Below are positions 9,349 to 17,815 of a DNA stretch of 64,000 nucleotides, in pieces; the stretch's first letter is position 1, and each line of letters opens with the position of its first letter. Source of the stretch: an uncultured Hyphomonas sp. (GTDB lineage: Bacteria > Pseudomonadota > Alphaproteobacteria > Caulobacterales > Hyphomonadaceae); NCBI RefSeq assembly GCF_963677035.1, contig NZ_OY781472.1, positions 930,001-994,000 on the forward strand, given 5' to 3'. Both the position numbers and the translations under genes were made by a program. Below the pieces are notes generated by a model that was not told the origin of the DNA, searched no databases, and saw only the letters and a list, made by a program, of their open reading frames with translations.

Positions 9349-10518
9349 TTACACCATGCCCCCGTCGGTTGGCAGGCCGAAGAGGATGCGGCCGGTGAGT
9401 TCCCAGGTGGCGGGGGCGGTGATGATGTGCTGGGTCATGGCCTGCGCATCCCGGAACTGGCGCTGCAGAGGCGAGGTTTCGAACAGCGCCGCGCCGCCGC
9501 CCAGCTCATACAGGGTGCGGCAGATGTCCGCCCCGGTGCGGGTGACATGGGTGCAGGCAAGGCGGAGGTCAGCGCGGGCCTCCATCGGGATTTCGTCAGA
9601 GGTCTGCGCAATCTCCCACACCCGGTCGATCTCCGCGAAGAGCAGCGCCCGGGCCGCGCGCCAGCTAGCCTCGGCCTGCGCATAGGCGGACTGGATGGTC
9701 TGGCGCTCGGCCAGCGTCTTGGCAGAGCCCTGGTTCTTCTTCGCCATGGCCAGCGCGTGGAAATTATCGAGGCTGCCCCGGGCATTGCCGAGCGCCGCCG
9801 CGCAGACACCAAGCGAAAGAAAACCAAAGGCAGGGAATTTGTAGAGCGGGCCGGTCTCCCGCGGATTGCCCTCCGCAAGGCGCACGCAGCGGCCTTCGGG
9901 CACGAAAATGTCTGTCACTTCAAAGTCGCCGGAGCCTGTGCCCTTCAGGCCCATGACATGCCAGGTGTCCAGCAGCGCCGCCTCGGCCGCCGGGAAGACG
10001 GCCATCAGCGTTTCCGGCGCGCCGCTCGGCAGGCGCCGCATCTCTCCCTCTTCCCAGACCGTGCAGCCACCGCCGAGCCACGCGCTGTTGGCGGAGCCGG
10101 AGCCCCATTGCCAGCGCCCGGTGACGCGGTAGCCCCCCCCTTCCGCAACCGCCCGGCCCATCGGCGCGAACACGCCGCCGGTGATGACATGCGGATCGTC
10201 GAAAATGGCCTCGGCCTCCTCCGGCGCCATATAGGCGGCGTTCAGCGCGGACGTGTTCGCGATCATGCAGCACCAGCCCGCACTGGCATTCGCAGTAGAC
10301 AGCATCTCGACGGTTTCGACGAAGGTGCGGGGGCTGGCTTCGAGGCCGCCGAAACGCCGGGGCGTGACGAGGCGGAAGACGCCAGCCTCCGCCATGGTGC
10401 GCGCCAGGTCTGACGGCAGGCGGCGGGCTTCGTCCATCTCGCGCGCCCGGGCGTCAAGTTCCGGCAGCAGGGCTTTCGCGGCGGCGACCGGATCTGCCGG
10501 GTCTGTCTTCTGGCTCAT
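9349..10518 (-). CDS. Acyl-CoA dehydrogenase family flavoprotein (monooxygenase-like)
   Basis: I start at 10518, where GAGGGGAGC precedes ATG; the protein is then 389 aa (MSQKTDPADPVAAAKALLPE). It has the N-terminal helical domain, the middle beta domain with GGYRVTGRWQWGSGS and the C-terminal helical domain with RLACTHVT and YELGGGAALFE. The pattern is closer to the HsaA/pimeloyl/DszC branch of flavin-dependent hydroxylases than to true acyl-CoA dehydrogenases, because the catalytic glutamate region is not evident. It needs reduced flavin from a partner reductase, and none is adjacent. Substrate is unknown. Confidence 0.82.
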   Translation of the reverse strand: MSQKTDPADPVAAAKALLPELDARAREMDEARRLPSDLARTMAEAGVFRLVTPRRFGGLEASPRTFVETVEMLSTANASAGWCCMIANTSALNAAYMAPEEAEAIFDDPHVITGGVFAPMGRAVAEGGGYRVTGRWQWGSGSANSAWLGGGCTVWEEGEMRRLPSGAPETLMAVFPAAEAALLDTWHVMGLKGTGSGDFEVTDIFVPEGRCVRLAEGNPRETGPLYKFPAFGFLSLGVCAAALGNARGSLDNFHALAMAKKNQGSAKTLAERQTIQSAYAQAEASWRAARALLFAEIDRVWEIAQTSDEIPMEARADLRLACTHVTRTGADICRTLYELGGGAALFETSPLQRQFRDAQAMTQHIITAPATWELTGRILFGLPTDGGMV

Positions 10519-10576
10519 ACGCTCCCCTCGTGTTCTTTTCTTTCTGGTGCGATCTTCCGGAATGTCGCCGGCGGGA

Positions 10577-11491
10577 TCAACGGTAGACTTTTGGTTTCTT
10601 CTTCTGGAAGCGTACACCGGCCCGGGCAAGGCGGGCGTGCTGGGCGGGACCGGCGAGTTCATAGGTCCGCTCGCGGAGAAATTCCATCAGGCCGCGCCGC
10701 TTGCCGGCGGCGGCGAGGTCGTCCGGCGACAGCGTCTGCCCGATCTCGACCCGCAGCGACTTGCCCATGCGCCGGCGCACTTCGCGGAAGACGAGCGCGA
10801 GGCGCAACTCAAGCGACAGATGGCTCGCCATCTGGAACAGGCGCGAATTCTGGCCGTCGAAGAAGACCGGCGTGACCGAGGCGTTGCCATGCGTGATGAG
10901 CTTTGCCGTGAAGGGCTTCCACTCGTCATCCACCGCCGTGCGGTCAAACGGACGCGGCGTGGTGGAGACCCCGCCCGAGGGGAAGACGATGACGCAGCCG
11001 CCCCCCTTGATATGCACCAGCGCCGCCTTGCGCATGGCGACATTCGCGGCGAGGGCCTCCCGCGTACCAGAGAAATCGACGCGCAGCAGATAGTCCCGCG
11101 CCTCCGGCACGCCATCGAGCGCGGAGTTGGTCAGCACCCGGAAATCCGGCCGCCGCAGGCTGACCAGCCAGCAGATGACCAGCCCGTCCAGCACGCCGAA
11201 CGGGTGGTTCGCCACCACAACCAGCGGGCCATCTTTCGGAATCTCCGAGAGGCGGGAGGCGGAGAACTGGACGTCGAGATTGAGGAGGCGGATCGCGGCT
11301 TCGAAGAAGGGCACGTCATTGGCGAGGTGCTCGCGATAATGATCGTACAGCTTTTTCAGGCGCGGCTGGCCGGAGAAACGCTCCACCACGCGCACAAGGC
11401 GGCGCTTCACCGGGTCCTCGAAATAGGACGCGTAGGAGAGTTCCGGTGAAACGTCCTCGATCATGCCCGCATGATGCTCCACTCCGGCCAT
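10577..11491 (-). CDS. Lysophospholipid acyltransferase family protein (PlsC-like)
   Basis: A membrane-associated acyltransferase of 304 aa. The catalytic motif is ANHPFGVLDG, a H-P-F-G-x-L-D form seen in the hemolysin/OlsA-like branch of PlsC proteins, and motif III is VIVFPSGGVSTT. It probably acylates a lysolipid such as 1-acylglycerol-3-phosphate or lyso-ornithine lipid. I choose the start at 11491; a shorter start at 11464 (MIEDVSPELS) is also reasonable. It lies 13 nt downstream of metA on the same strand and may be read from the metA promoter. Confidence 0.83.
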   Translation of the reverse strand: MAGVEHHAGMIEDVSPELSYASYFEDPVKRRLVRVVERFSGQPRLKKLYDHYREHLANDVPFFEAAIRLLNLDVQFSASRLSEIPKDGPLVVVANHPFGVLDGLVICWLVSLRRPDFRVLTNSALDGVPEARDYLLRVDFSGTREALAANVAMRKAALVHIKGGGCVIVFPSGGVSTTPRPFDRTAVDDEWKPFTAKLITHGNASVTPVFFDGQNSRLFQMASHLSLELRLALVFREVRRRMGKSLRVEIGQTLSPDDLAAAGKRRGLMEFLRERTYELAGPAQHARLARAGVRFQKKKPKVYR

Positions 11492-11504
11492 GCGGGCAAT
11501 CCAC

Positions 11505-12425
11505 TCACCCCTGCCCGATCTCGGCGAGATCGTAGGGCGTGGACTGATAGACCTGATTGATCCAGTTGCCGAACAACAGGTGCGCGTGGCTGCGCCAGCG
11601 GTTGAGCGGCGGGCGGGCCGGGTCATCGCCGGGGAAGTAATTGTGCGGAATGGCGATGTCGCTGCCGGCAGCCACGTCGCGTTCGTACTCTTCCTTCAGC
11701 GAGAACGAGTCATATTCGACATGGTTGAACATGAAGACGCTGCGGCTGGGCGCATGTTCCAGCAGGCTCGGCCCCGTCGCCGGGCAGTCGACCAGCAGGT
11801 CCAGCTCCGACCGGGCCAGCACGTCTTCGGCATGCACTTCGGTCCAGCGCGAGACCGGGATCAGAAAGTCGTCCGAGAAGCCGTTCAGATAGGGCGAGGC
11901 CGGGGCGAGATTGCGCTGGCGGTAGATGCCGAAGGCCTTCTTCGCCAGCTGGTATTTCGGCAGTTTGTGGAAGTGCCATGCCGCCGCCATCGCGCCCCAG
12001 CAGATGAACAGGTTCGAATGCACATTCGTCCGCGTCCAGTCGAAGATCTGCTTCAGCTCGTCCCAATAGGTGACGTCCTCGAAGTCCAGCTGCTCGACCG
12101 GGGCGCCGGTGACGATGAAGCCGTCGAACTTGCGGTCTGCCACCTGTTCCCAGGTGTTGTAGAAACTGATCAGGTGATCCTGCGAGGTGTTCTTCGGCGT
12201 GTGGCCACCAATGCGGATCAGCGACAGCTCGATCTGCAGGGGCGAGGCGCCCAGCAGGCGCGCGATCTGTGTCTCCGTGCGGACCTTGTTCGGCATCAGA
12301 TTGAGCAGGCCGATCTGCAACGGGCGGATATCCTGGCGGGCGGCTTCGGATTCCTGCATCACCGCAACGCCCTCTTTGAGAAGGGTTTCACGGGCAGGCA
12401 GGGCGTCCGGAATCTTGATCGGCAC
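11505..12425 (-). CDS. metA: Homoserine O-succinyl/acetyltransferase MetA
   Basis: This enzyme acylates L-homoserine in the first committed step of methionine synthesis. The 306-aa product has the typical start [33 protein letters not shown], the region [17 protein letters not shown], the nucleophile in [13 protein letters not shown] (Cys about 141) and histidine and glutamate in the C-terminal half. Translation starts at GTG with GAGAG 9 nt upstream. Whether the donor is succinyl- or acetyl-CoA cannot be fixed from sequence here. The leader carries a SAM-II riboswitch and a terminator-like hairpin, so it is under S-adenosylmethionine control. Confidence 0.95.
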   Translation of the reverse strand: MPIKIPDALPARETLLKEGVAVMQESEAARQDIRPLQIGLLNLMPNKVRTETQIARLLGASPLQIELSLIRIGGHTPKNTSQDHLISFYNTWEQVADRKFDGFIVTGAPVEQLDFEDVTYWDELKQIFDWTRTNVHSNLFICWGAMAAAWHFHKLPKYQLAKKAFGIYRQRNLAPASPYLNGFSDDFLIPVSRWTEVHAEDVLARSELDLLVDCPATGPSLLEHAPSRSVFMFNHVEYDSFSLKEEYERDVAAGSDIAIPHNYFPGDDPARPPLNRWRSHAHLLFGNWINQVYQSTPYDLAEIGQG

Positions 12426-12446
12426 GGGGCAATACTCTCAACTTGT

Positions 12447-12464
12447 TCAGCCAGCTTGAGACAT
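12447..12464 (-). other. Five-codon upstream ORF in the metA leader
   Basis: Between the terminator-like hairpin and the metA GTG start there is ATG-TCT-CAA-GCT-GGC-TGA, ending 21 nt before metA. It has no clear ribosome site, so translation is uncertain. It is listed because it is the only ATG in the leader. Confidence 0.2.
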
Positions 12465-12474
12465 GAAAACAAGG

Positions 12475-12522
12475 GAAAAAGGGAGCGCGGGGCGAAATGG
12501 TCTTCCTGCGCGCGGCCCTTTT
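12475..12522 (-). terminator. Intrinsic terminator-like hairpin in the metA leader
   Basis: On the minus-strand transcript, AAAAGGG-CC-GCGCG (from 12522) can pair with CGCGC-T-CCCTTTT (to 12477), giving 7 and 5 base pairs around a small bulge, a 19-nt loop and a T5 tract. The AAAAGGG arm is also the 3' end of the SAM-II aptamer, so ligand binding and hairpin formation share the same bases. Pairing is seen directly; the regulatory role is inferred. Confidence 0.6.
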
Positions 12523-12571
12523 AGCGACTTGTTTTACGTGGCTGCAAGCCGGCCGGCCAAATCACCACGAT
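12516..12571 (-). ncRNA. SAM-II riboswitch (metA leader)
   Basis: The minus strand reads ATCGTGGTGATTTGGC..., then CCGGCTTGCAGCCACG, TAAAACAAGTCGCTAAAAGGG. This matches the conserved SAM-II pseudoknot: the P1 stem CGTGG/CCACG, the GTGATTT loop, CGGCTTGC, the ACAAGTC strand and the final GCTAAAAGG. The class binds S-adenosylmethionine and is typical of alphaproteobacterial metA/metX/metC leaders. Here it lies 90 nt before the metA GTG codon. Confidence 0.92.
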
Positions 12572-12633
12572 GCGGGGGATGTAATCCCAGATGCAGCGCC
12601 GGGCAAGTCCTGCGTTGCGCCGCTGGGCCGGCC

Positions 12634-13251
12634 ATGATTACCCTGCGGCCTGTGACGTCCATTCTCCTGATCAACGGCCACCAGCCTTTTCCCACCTCCC
12701 CGGGACGGCTGAACCGGGCTTTTTGCGACCGTGCAAAGGCGCATTTCGAGGCGCGCGGCGCAGCGGTGCGAGAGGTCCGGACCGCTGAGCCGTGGGACAC
12801 AGACCTTGAGGTGGACAACCAGCTCTGGGCCGATCTCATCCTCATTCAGTTCCCGTTGAACTCGATGGGCTTGCCCTGGTCACTGAAACGCTATCTCGAC
12901 GAAGTTTATACCGCGGGCATGGATGGGCGCCTTGCCCGGGGGGACGGACGGAGCCGGAAAGATCCTGCGCGGCAATACGGCTCCGGCGGGAAGCTCCAGG
13001 GCAAACGCTACATGTTGTCGGTCACGATGAATGCCCCCCGCACCGCGTTCGATGACCCGGCCCAGCACCTGTTCGCAGGCCGCAGCCTCGATGACCTGCT
13101 GGCCCCGGTACACATCAATTTCGCCTTCTTCGCCCTGACGCCTTTGCCCACCTTCGCCGCGCATGATGTCAGCAAGGCCCCGCAGATCGACGCCGATCTC
13201 AATCGGTTCGACGCGCACCTGAAGGCCCACACCTCCTCCTTGGAGACGTAG
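12634..13251 (+). CDS. NAD(P)H-dependent oxidoreductase, MdaB/flavodoxin-like fold
   Basis: A 205-aa quinone reductase-like flavoprotein. The FAD/FMN-binding start SILLINGHQPFPTSPGRLN matches the MdaB/modulator-of-drug-activity family, followed by DLILIQFPLNSMGLPWSLKR and KLQGKRYMLSVTMNAP. Such enzymes carry out two-electron reduction of quinones. ATG 12634 is chosen; a GTG at 12652 just before SILLING is an alternative and neither has a good ribosome site. It is divergent from metA, and its 5' region overlaps the far end of the riboswitch leader only on the opposite strand. Confidence 0.85.
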   Translation: MITLRPVTSILLINGHQPFPTSPGRLNRAFCDRAKAHFEARGAAVREVRTAEPWDTDLEVDNQLWADLILIQFPLNSMGLPWSLKRYLDEVYTAGMDGRLARGDGRSRKDPARQYGSGGKLQGKRYMLSVTMNAPRTAFDDPAQHLFAGRSLDDLLAPVHINFAFFALTPLPTFAAHDVSKAPQIDADLNRFDAHLKAHTSSLET

Positions 13252-13589
13252 GGCCACCCTGCCCTCTGGAGGCACATCATACGGCGGCCAGCTCGGCCTT
13301 TGAATGATCGCGCGCCCCCGCTCTTGCCGGGGCTGTCCATCGCGCCTACATCAGCCTCTGGAACATGCTTCAGGAAAGGCGGATTTTTTTATGAGTGTCA
13401 TTGTGCCAGTACAGGCTGGAATGACCGCGTGATCTGACGCCCTTTCACGGGGCACACAGACAGGCGCAGCCACGGGCTGTGCGTGTCAGGATACCGCATC
13501 ACATCCAGCCATGGAGCTGGCGCCCGTTGCGGCGCCTGTTGATAGTGCGCGGGCCGACCGGCCACGCGCAGGATGACTGGTGAACCATA
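13252..13589. other. Intergenic region without recognised gene
   Basis: The 338 nt between the MdaB-like gene and rsgA hold no ORF with credible coding character. There is a T7 run at 13384-13390 and scattered short inverted repeats (for example GCGCAGCC-ACG-GGCTGTGC near 13457). The promoter of rsgA should lie here. I see no RNA gene. Confidence 0.4.
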
Positions 13590-14648
13590 ATGACTTTCCA
13601 ATCCGCAGGCCTGGCCGATCTCGGCTGGACCCCCTACTTCAACGCCCAAACCGCATTCGACGAAATGCCCGCCTTGTGCCCAGTCCGTGTCATGGCGGTC
13701 CATCGCGGCCAGCTGGCCGTTGCAGGAGACGGGATCGATACGCTGATCCCCTCGCACATGCCCGATGCCCAGTCCGAGGAAGACTATCCGACGGCCGGCG
13801 ACTGGTTGCTGGTGGACCGCGAAACCCTGCGCCCCATCCGTCTGCTTGACCGGACGAGCCTGTTCAAGCGGCGCGCCCCCGGCACGGGACGCAAGCTGCA
13901 GCTGATCGCCGCAAATGTCGACACGCTGTTCATTGTCTCGTCCTGTAACCAGGACTTCAATATCGCCCGGATCGAACGCTACCTCGTGCTGGCACAGGAT
14001 GCCGGCGTTCAGCCGGTGATCGTCCTGACCAAGAGCGATCTGGCCCCTGCGCCGGAGGACTTCGCCGCCGAAGCCCGCCGCCTGCAGCCCGGCCTTCTGG
14101 TGGAGACGGTCAATGCGCTCGACTCCGACAGCCTTGGCCCGGTGCGGGCCTGGTGCGGCAAAGGCCAGACCGTCGCCCTCATGGGCTCATCAGGTGTGGG
14201 AAAATCGACCCTCATCAACACGCTGACCGGCGCCGCAGCCGCCACGCAATCCATCCGCGACGACGACGCCAAGGGCCGGCACACGACAACGGGCCGCGCC
14301 CTGCATCGCCTTCATGAAGGCGGCTGGCTGATCGACACGCCCGGCATGCGGGAATTGCAGCTGACGGATGCGTCTGCCGGGATTGACGATGTCTTCGGAG
14401 ACATTGCCGGGCTGGCCCAAGCCTGCCGCTTTTCGGACTGCACGCATGAGAGCGAACCCGGTTGCGCCGTGCGGGCAGCGATCGACGCGGGCACACTGGA
14501 CGCGCAACGGCTCGGCCGCTGGCGCAAGCTGTTGGCCGAAGAAGCGTTCAATTCGCAGACGCTTGCCCAGCGGCGCGCCAGCGACAAGGCCTTCGGCAAG
14601 ATGTCACGTACGGCCCTGCAGCATAAGCGGAATGGTGACTGGAAGTAG
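13590..14648 (+). CDS. rsgA: Ribosome small-subunit-dependent GTPase RsgA
   Basis: A circularly permuted GTPase that acts late in 30S subunit maturation. The 352-aa protein has an N-terminal OB-fold, then the motifs in permuted order: G4 TKSD at 147-150, P-loop GSSGVGKST at 199-207 and G3 DTPG at 249-252. A C-terminal zinc site follows with C279, C284, H286 and C292 (CRFSDCTHESEPGC). Order and spacing are standard. It is monocistronic and convergent with the GNAT gene at 14665. Confidence 0.95.
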   Translation: MTFQSAGLADLGWTPYFNAQTAFDEMPALCPVRVMAVHRGQLAVAGDGIDTLIPSHMPDAQSEEDYPTAGDWLLVDRETLRPIRLLDRTSLFKRRAPGTGRKLQLIAANVDTLFIVSSCNQDFNIARIERYLVLAQDAGVQPVIVLTKSDLAPAPEDFAAEARRLQPGLLVETVNALDSDSLGPVRAWCGKGQTVALMGSSGVGKSTLINTLTGAAAATQSIRDDDAKGRHTTTGRALHRLHEGGWLIDTPGMRELQLTDASAGIDDVFGDIAGLAQACRFSDCTHESEPGCAVRAAIDAGTLDAQRLGRWRKLLAEEAFNSQTLAQRRASDKAFGKMSRTALQHKRNGDWK

Positions 14649-14664
14649 GTGCAGCCGCCCGGGA

Positions 14665-15117
14665 TTAGCCCAGCGGATGCATGAGGTGCGGCAGGGTCCG
14701 GCCGGGGATGGAGCCGGACTCGGCCGTACCGGCCCGCACGGCGCCGAGGCCTTCATAGAAGCCGGCGGCGTCCGGGTCTGAGTCGATCAGCAGATGCTTC
14801 GCGCCATTGTCGCGCGCGACGCGGCAGGCCCAGACATAAAGCAGCTTGCCCGTCCCCTCGCCCAGCCGGTCAGGCTCGACGAACAGCTTCTCCAGCACCG
14901 CATCCTCGCCCTGTTTGGACAGCTGCACGACACCCGCCACGCCCCGCTTGTCCTCGGCCAGCATGATCGCGTCATCGGCCAGATCCTGCGGGGTAAGGGT
15001 CAACTCGCCCTCAAAGGCTTTCAGCAGGTCGCCGGAATAGCCCCAATGCGCCTTGGAGCGCAGGCAAAGCCCCGACAGGGCGGCGAGTTCATCGGATTTC
15101 GGTTCGCGCAGAATCAT
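14665..15117 (-). CDS. GNAT family N-acetyltransferase
   Basis: A 150-aa single-domain GNAT protein. The acetyl-CoA binding region is LEKLFVEPDRLGEGTGKLL with an R/Q-x-x-G-x-G/A variant (RLGEGTGK), and the C-terminal strand is KHLLIDSDPDAAGFYEGLGA. The substrate is unknown. It is transcribed alone, convergent with rsgA and divergent from the flavoprotein gene at 15210. Confidence 0.88.
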   Translation of the reverse strand: MILREPKSDELAALSGLCLRSKAHWGYSGDLLKAFEGELTLTPQDLADDAIMLAEDKRGVAGVVQLSKQGEDAVLEKLFVEPDRLGEGTGKLLYVWACRVARDNGAKHLLIDSDPDAAGFYEGLGAVRAGTAESGSIPGRTLPHLMHPLG

Positions 15118-15209
15118 GAGGGCAATCTAACGTAATTGTGCAGTGACGCTAGGCAAGGGCTTGCAGGCGCGGCCGTTCCCGCCTTCTCTGCCCACAGGAG
15201 GAAACAAAC

Positions 15210-16148
15210 ATGAGTGCAAAGCCCGTCCACACCCGCATCACCGAAATGCTGGGCATTGAAAAACCGATCATCCAGGCCGCCATGGGCTGGATCGCCCGGT
15301 CGCACCTGTCTTCTGCGGTCTCCAACGCCGGGGGTATGGGCATCATTGAAACCTCTTCCGGCGAGCTGGACGCCGTGCGGGAAGAGATCAAAAAGATGAA
15401 AACGCTGACCGACAAGCCGTTCGGCGTGAACGTGGCGCAGGCTTTCGTGCGCGATCCGGACATCATCCAGTTCGTCATCGACCAGGGCATCAAATTCGTC
15501 ACCACATCGGCCGGCGATCCGATGAAATATACCGGCATGCTGAAAGAGGCGGGCCTCACCGTGTTCCACGTCGTGCCGTCACTTCAGGGCGCGATGCGGG
15601 CCATTGAGGCGGGCGTTGACGGGCTGATCGTGGAGGGCGGCGAAGGCGGCGGCTTCAAGAACCCGAAGGATGTCGCCAGCATGGTGCTGATCCCGCAGGT
15701 CTGCGAGGCGGTGGATGTGCCGGTCGTGGCGGCGGGCGGCATCATGGACGGGCGCACCATGGCGGCGGCCTTCTGCCTCGGCGCGGAAGGCGTGCTGATG
15801 GGCACGCGCATTCTCTCCTCCGCGGAAAGCCCGGTGCACCAGAACTGGAAGGACGCGATTGTCGGCGCAGATTCCACCGACACCGTGTTCCTCAACCGCA
15901 CGGGCCCCGGCCCGGCGCTGCGCGCGCTGCGCACGGAACGGACGGACCGTATCCAGAAGGAAGGCGTTGAGAATATCTTCGGCGAATTTGCGGGCACGCA
16001 GGACGTTTACTTCGGCGGCAATCTTGAAGCCGGTATCGCGCTGACCGGCCAGGTTGCGGGACGCATCAAGGAGGTGAAGCCCATCGCGCAGATTTTCGAG
16101 GAAACGATCGCGGAATACCACCGCGTCGTGGATGCCCTGCCCCGCTAA
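15210..16148 (+). CDS. Nitronate monooxygenase-like FMN protein (2-nitropropane dioxygenase family)
   Basis: The 312-aa TIM-barrel flavoprotein begins after a perfect AGGAGG (15197-15202). Family marks are PIIQAAMGWIARSHL, FGVNVAQAF, GLIVEGGEGGGFKN, VPVVAAGGIMDGRTMAAA and LGAEGVLMGTRIL. In bona fide class I nitronate monooxygenases the phrase GxEAGGH carries the catalytic histidine; here the position reads GGEGGGF, so the histidine is missing. It may act instead as an NAD(P)H:quinone or enoyl reductase-like enzyme. It is monocistronic. Confidence 0.83.
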   Translation: MSAKPVHTRITEMLGIEKPIIQAAMGWIARSHLSSAVSNAGGMGIIETSSGELDAVREEIKKMKTLTDKPFGVNVAQAFVRDPDIIQFVIDQGIKFVTTSAGDPMKYTGMLKEAGLTVFHVVPSLQGAMRAIEAGVDGLIVEGGEGGGFKNPKDVASMVLIPQVCEAVDVPVVAAGGIMDGRTMAAAFCLGAEGVLMGTRILSSAESPVHQNWKDAIVGADSTDTVFLNRTGPGPALRALRTERTDRIQKEGVENIFGEFAGTQDVYFGGNLEAGIALTGQVAGRIKEVKPIAQIFEETIAEYHRVVDALPR

Positions 16149-16174
16149 GGGGCCTGAGCCTGGGGGGCCTGAGC

Positions 16175-16714
16175 CTATGGGGTTTGCAGGTCGCTGACCC
16201 AGTGGATCTCCGGATCCTCCAGCGAATGCATGCCCTTCAGCTCAAAGACGTTCCGGTAGCCATAGCCGTAGAGATTGATGAAGGTCGGCACGTTGAGGGC
16301 CAGCGGCGCGCTTTTCAGCACGACGGGGGCGATGTCGTCTTCGAAATTGTTGTTGCAGTAGATCAGGATGCGCGTGTCTTTCGACGGGATCGCGGCGGCG
16401 AGCTTCTCATCGGTGAAGTCCGAGAAGTTCACATTGATCGCGCCGTCGATATGGCCCATCGCGAAGGCTTCGGCGCTGCGGGAGTCGAGGATGATCGTGT
16501 TCGGATCGCTTTTCATCTCGTTGAACTCGATCAGGGTGACGAGATGCTGCTGGCGGTAGGCGGCGACTTCTTCGGAGACGCCGAGGAAGCCATCATAGTC
16601 GATGAAGGAGTCTCGTTCCTGTGCACCTGGTTCCTGTGCATTGGCCGCAAGGCCGCAGCCGATGAAGGTTGCGATGGTCAGGATGCCGATGATGGTGTTC
16701 CGCTTCACGCCCAT
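16175..16714 (-). CDS. Exported rhodanese-like domain protein
   Basis: The 179-aa product has a signal peptide (NTIIGILTIATFIGCGLAANA-QE) and one rhodanese domain with TIILDSRSAEAFAMGHIDGA and active-site cysteine C120 in ILIYCNNNFEDD. The loop after the cysteine is longer and more acidic than in thiosulfate sulfurtransferases, so it may not act on thiosulfate. It should work in the periplasm. It is monocistronic. Confidence 0.85.
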   Translation of the reverse strand: MGVKRNTIIGILTIATFIGCGLAANAQEPGAQERDSFIDYDGFLGVSEEVAAYRQQHLVTLIEFNEMKSDPNTIILDSRSAEAFAMGHIDGAINVNFSDFTDEKLAAAIPSKDTRILIYCNNNFEDDIAPVVLKSAPLALNVPTFINLYGYGYRNVFELKGMHSLEDPEIHWVSDLQTP

Positions 16715-16807
16715 GATGGGCCTCCCATTCCTGTTTTGTGAACCATCGCTCGCAAATAAGGCAGGAAAATGGGCATGACAGGCCCGTCATGGGGAGATTT
16801 CGGCCTC

Positions 16808-17707
16808 TCAGGCCCGCGGATGGGCCGCCGCGTGCACTTCGCGCAGGCGGCTGGCATCAACCCCGGTATAGACCTGCGTGGTCGACAGCGAGGCGTGTCC
16901 GAGCAGCGTCTGGATCGCGCGGAGGTCTGCGCCGGCGGCCAGCAGATGCGTTGCGAAAGCGTGGCGCAGGGCGTGCGGCGTCGCTGTGTCCGGCAGGCCC
17001 AGCAGGCCGCGCAGGCGCTGCACCAGCCCCTGGATCAGGCGCGGGTTCAGCCCCCCGCCCTTCGCGCCCCGGAACAGGGGCTGCGTCCGCGTCAGGGCAT
17101 AGGGACATTGTTCCGCATAGAAATTTATGGCATCGCGCACGGCGGGGATCAACGGCACGATGCGCACCTTGCCGCCCTTGCCGGTGATCCGCAGGCGTTC
17201 CGGCGCTGGCACGTCCGCCCCGGTCAGGCTGAGCGCTTCAGAAATACGAAGCCCTGCCCCGTAGAGCAACGACAGCACCGCCGCATCGCGGGCATTGATC
17301 CAGGGCGCGACATCCGGATCGTCAGCGGCCTCGTCGATCATGTCTTTCGCGGCTTCGGCAGACACCGGCCGCGGCAACCGCGCCGGGCGCTTCGGCCCCT
17401 GCAGATAGGCCACTTCTGCATTTTCGATGTCGAACGCCCGGTTCAGCCAGCGGTACAGGGCCTTGATGGAGGACAATAGCCGGGCAACCGACGCATCTGA
17501 CAGGCCATCGCGGCGGCGCTGGGCAATATGCGCGCGGATATCCCGCGCCTTGAGCTCACCCAGCAGCTGCGGCGTCGGCTCCTCCCCCATATGATGGCGC
17601 AGGAAGTTGAAAAATTCCGCCAGATCAGAGCGGTAAGCATCCACCGTCTTCGCGGCCATGCGGCGCTCATTGGCGAGGTAGTCGACGAAGGCGGGCAGAG
17701 TTTCCAT
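16808..17707 (-). CDS. xerC: Tyrosine recombinase XerC
   Basis: XerC works with XerD at dif to resolve chromosome dimers. The 299-aa protein has the SAM-like N-terminal domain (AFVDYLANERRMAAKTVDAY) and the catalytic domain with the full set: Arg in GAGLRISEAL, Lys in TGKGGKVR, H-x-x-R in HALRHAFATHL, His in LLGHASLS and the tyrosine in TTQVYT. The length is right for XerC/D. The choice of XerC over XerD rests on overall similarity in the N-terminal part and is less firm than the family call. It is divergent from the aldo/keto reductase gene. Confidence 0.88.
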   Translation of the reverse strand: METLPAFVDYLANERRMAAKTVDAYRSDLAEFFNFLRHHMGEEPTPQLLGELKARDIRAHIAQRRRDGLSDASVARLLSSIKALYRWLNRAFDIENAEVAYLQGPKRPARLPRPVSAEAAKDMIDEAADDPDVAPWINARDAAVLSLLYGAGLRISEALSLTGADVPAPERLRITGKGGKVRIVPLIPAVRDAINFYAEQCPYALTRTQPLFRGAKGGGLNPRLIQGLVQRLRGLLGLPDTATPHALRHAFATHLLAAGADLRAIQTLLGHASLSTTQVYTGVDASRLREVHAAAHPRA

Positions 17708-17815
17708 CCCTCCAGTCTGCCACGCGCGCCTTAAGGAGACGTTTTTGAACGGCGCAGTCGCAATCGGGCGGGGCCATCCCTATGTTTTTCCGGAACGACA
17801 GGCAGGAGGTGCATC

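Noticed and set aside
9322..10413. Open frame of 363 codons on the plus strand
   Set aside because: Antisense of the acyl-CoA dehydrogenase-like gene, with low-complexity composition and no recognisable domain.
11505..13251. Possible overlap between the MdaB-like gene and the riboswitch leader
   Set aside because: The open frame begins at 12463, inside the riboswitch, but the plausible starts are at 12634 or 12652, so the two do not conflict.
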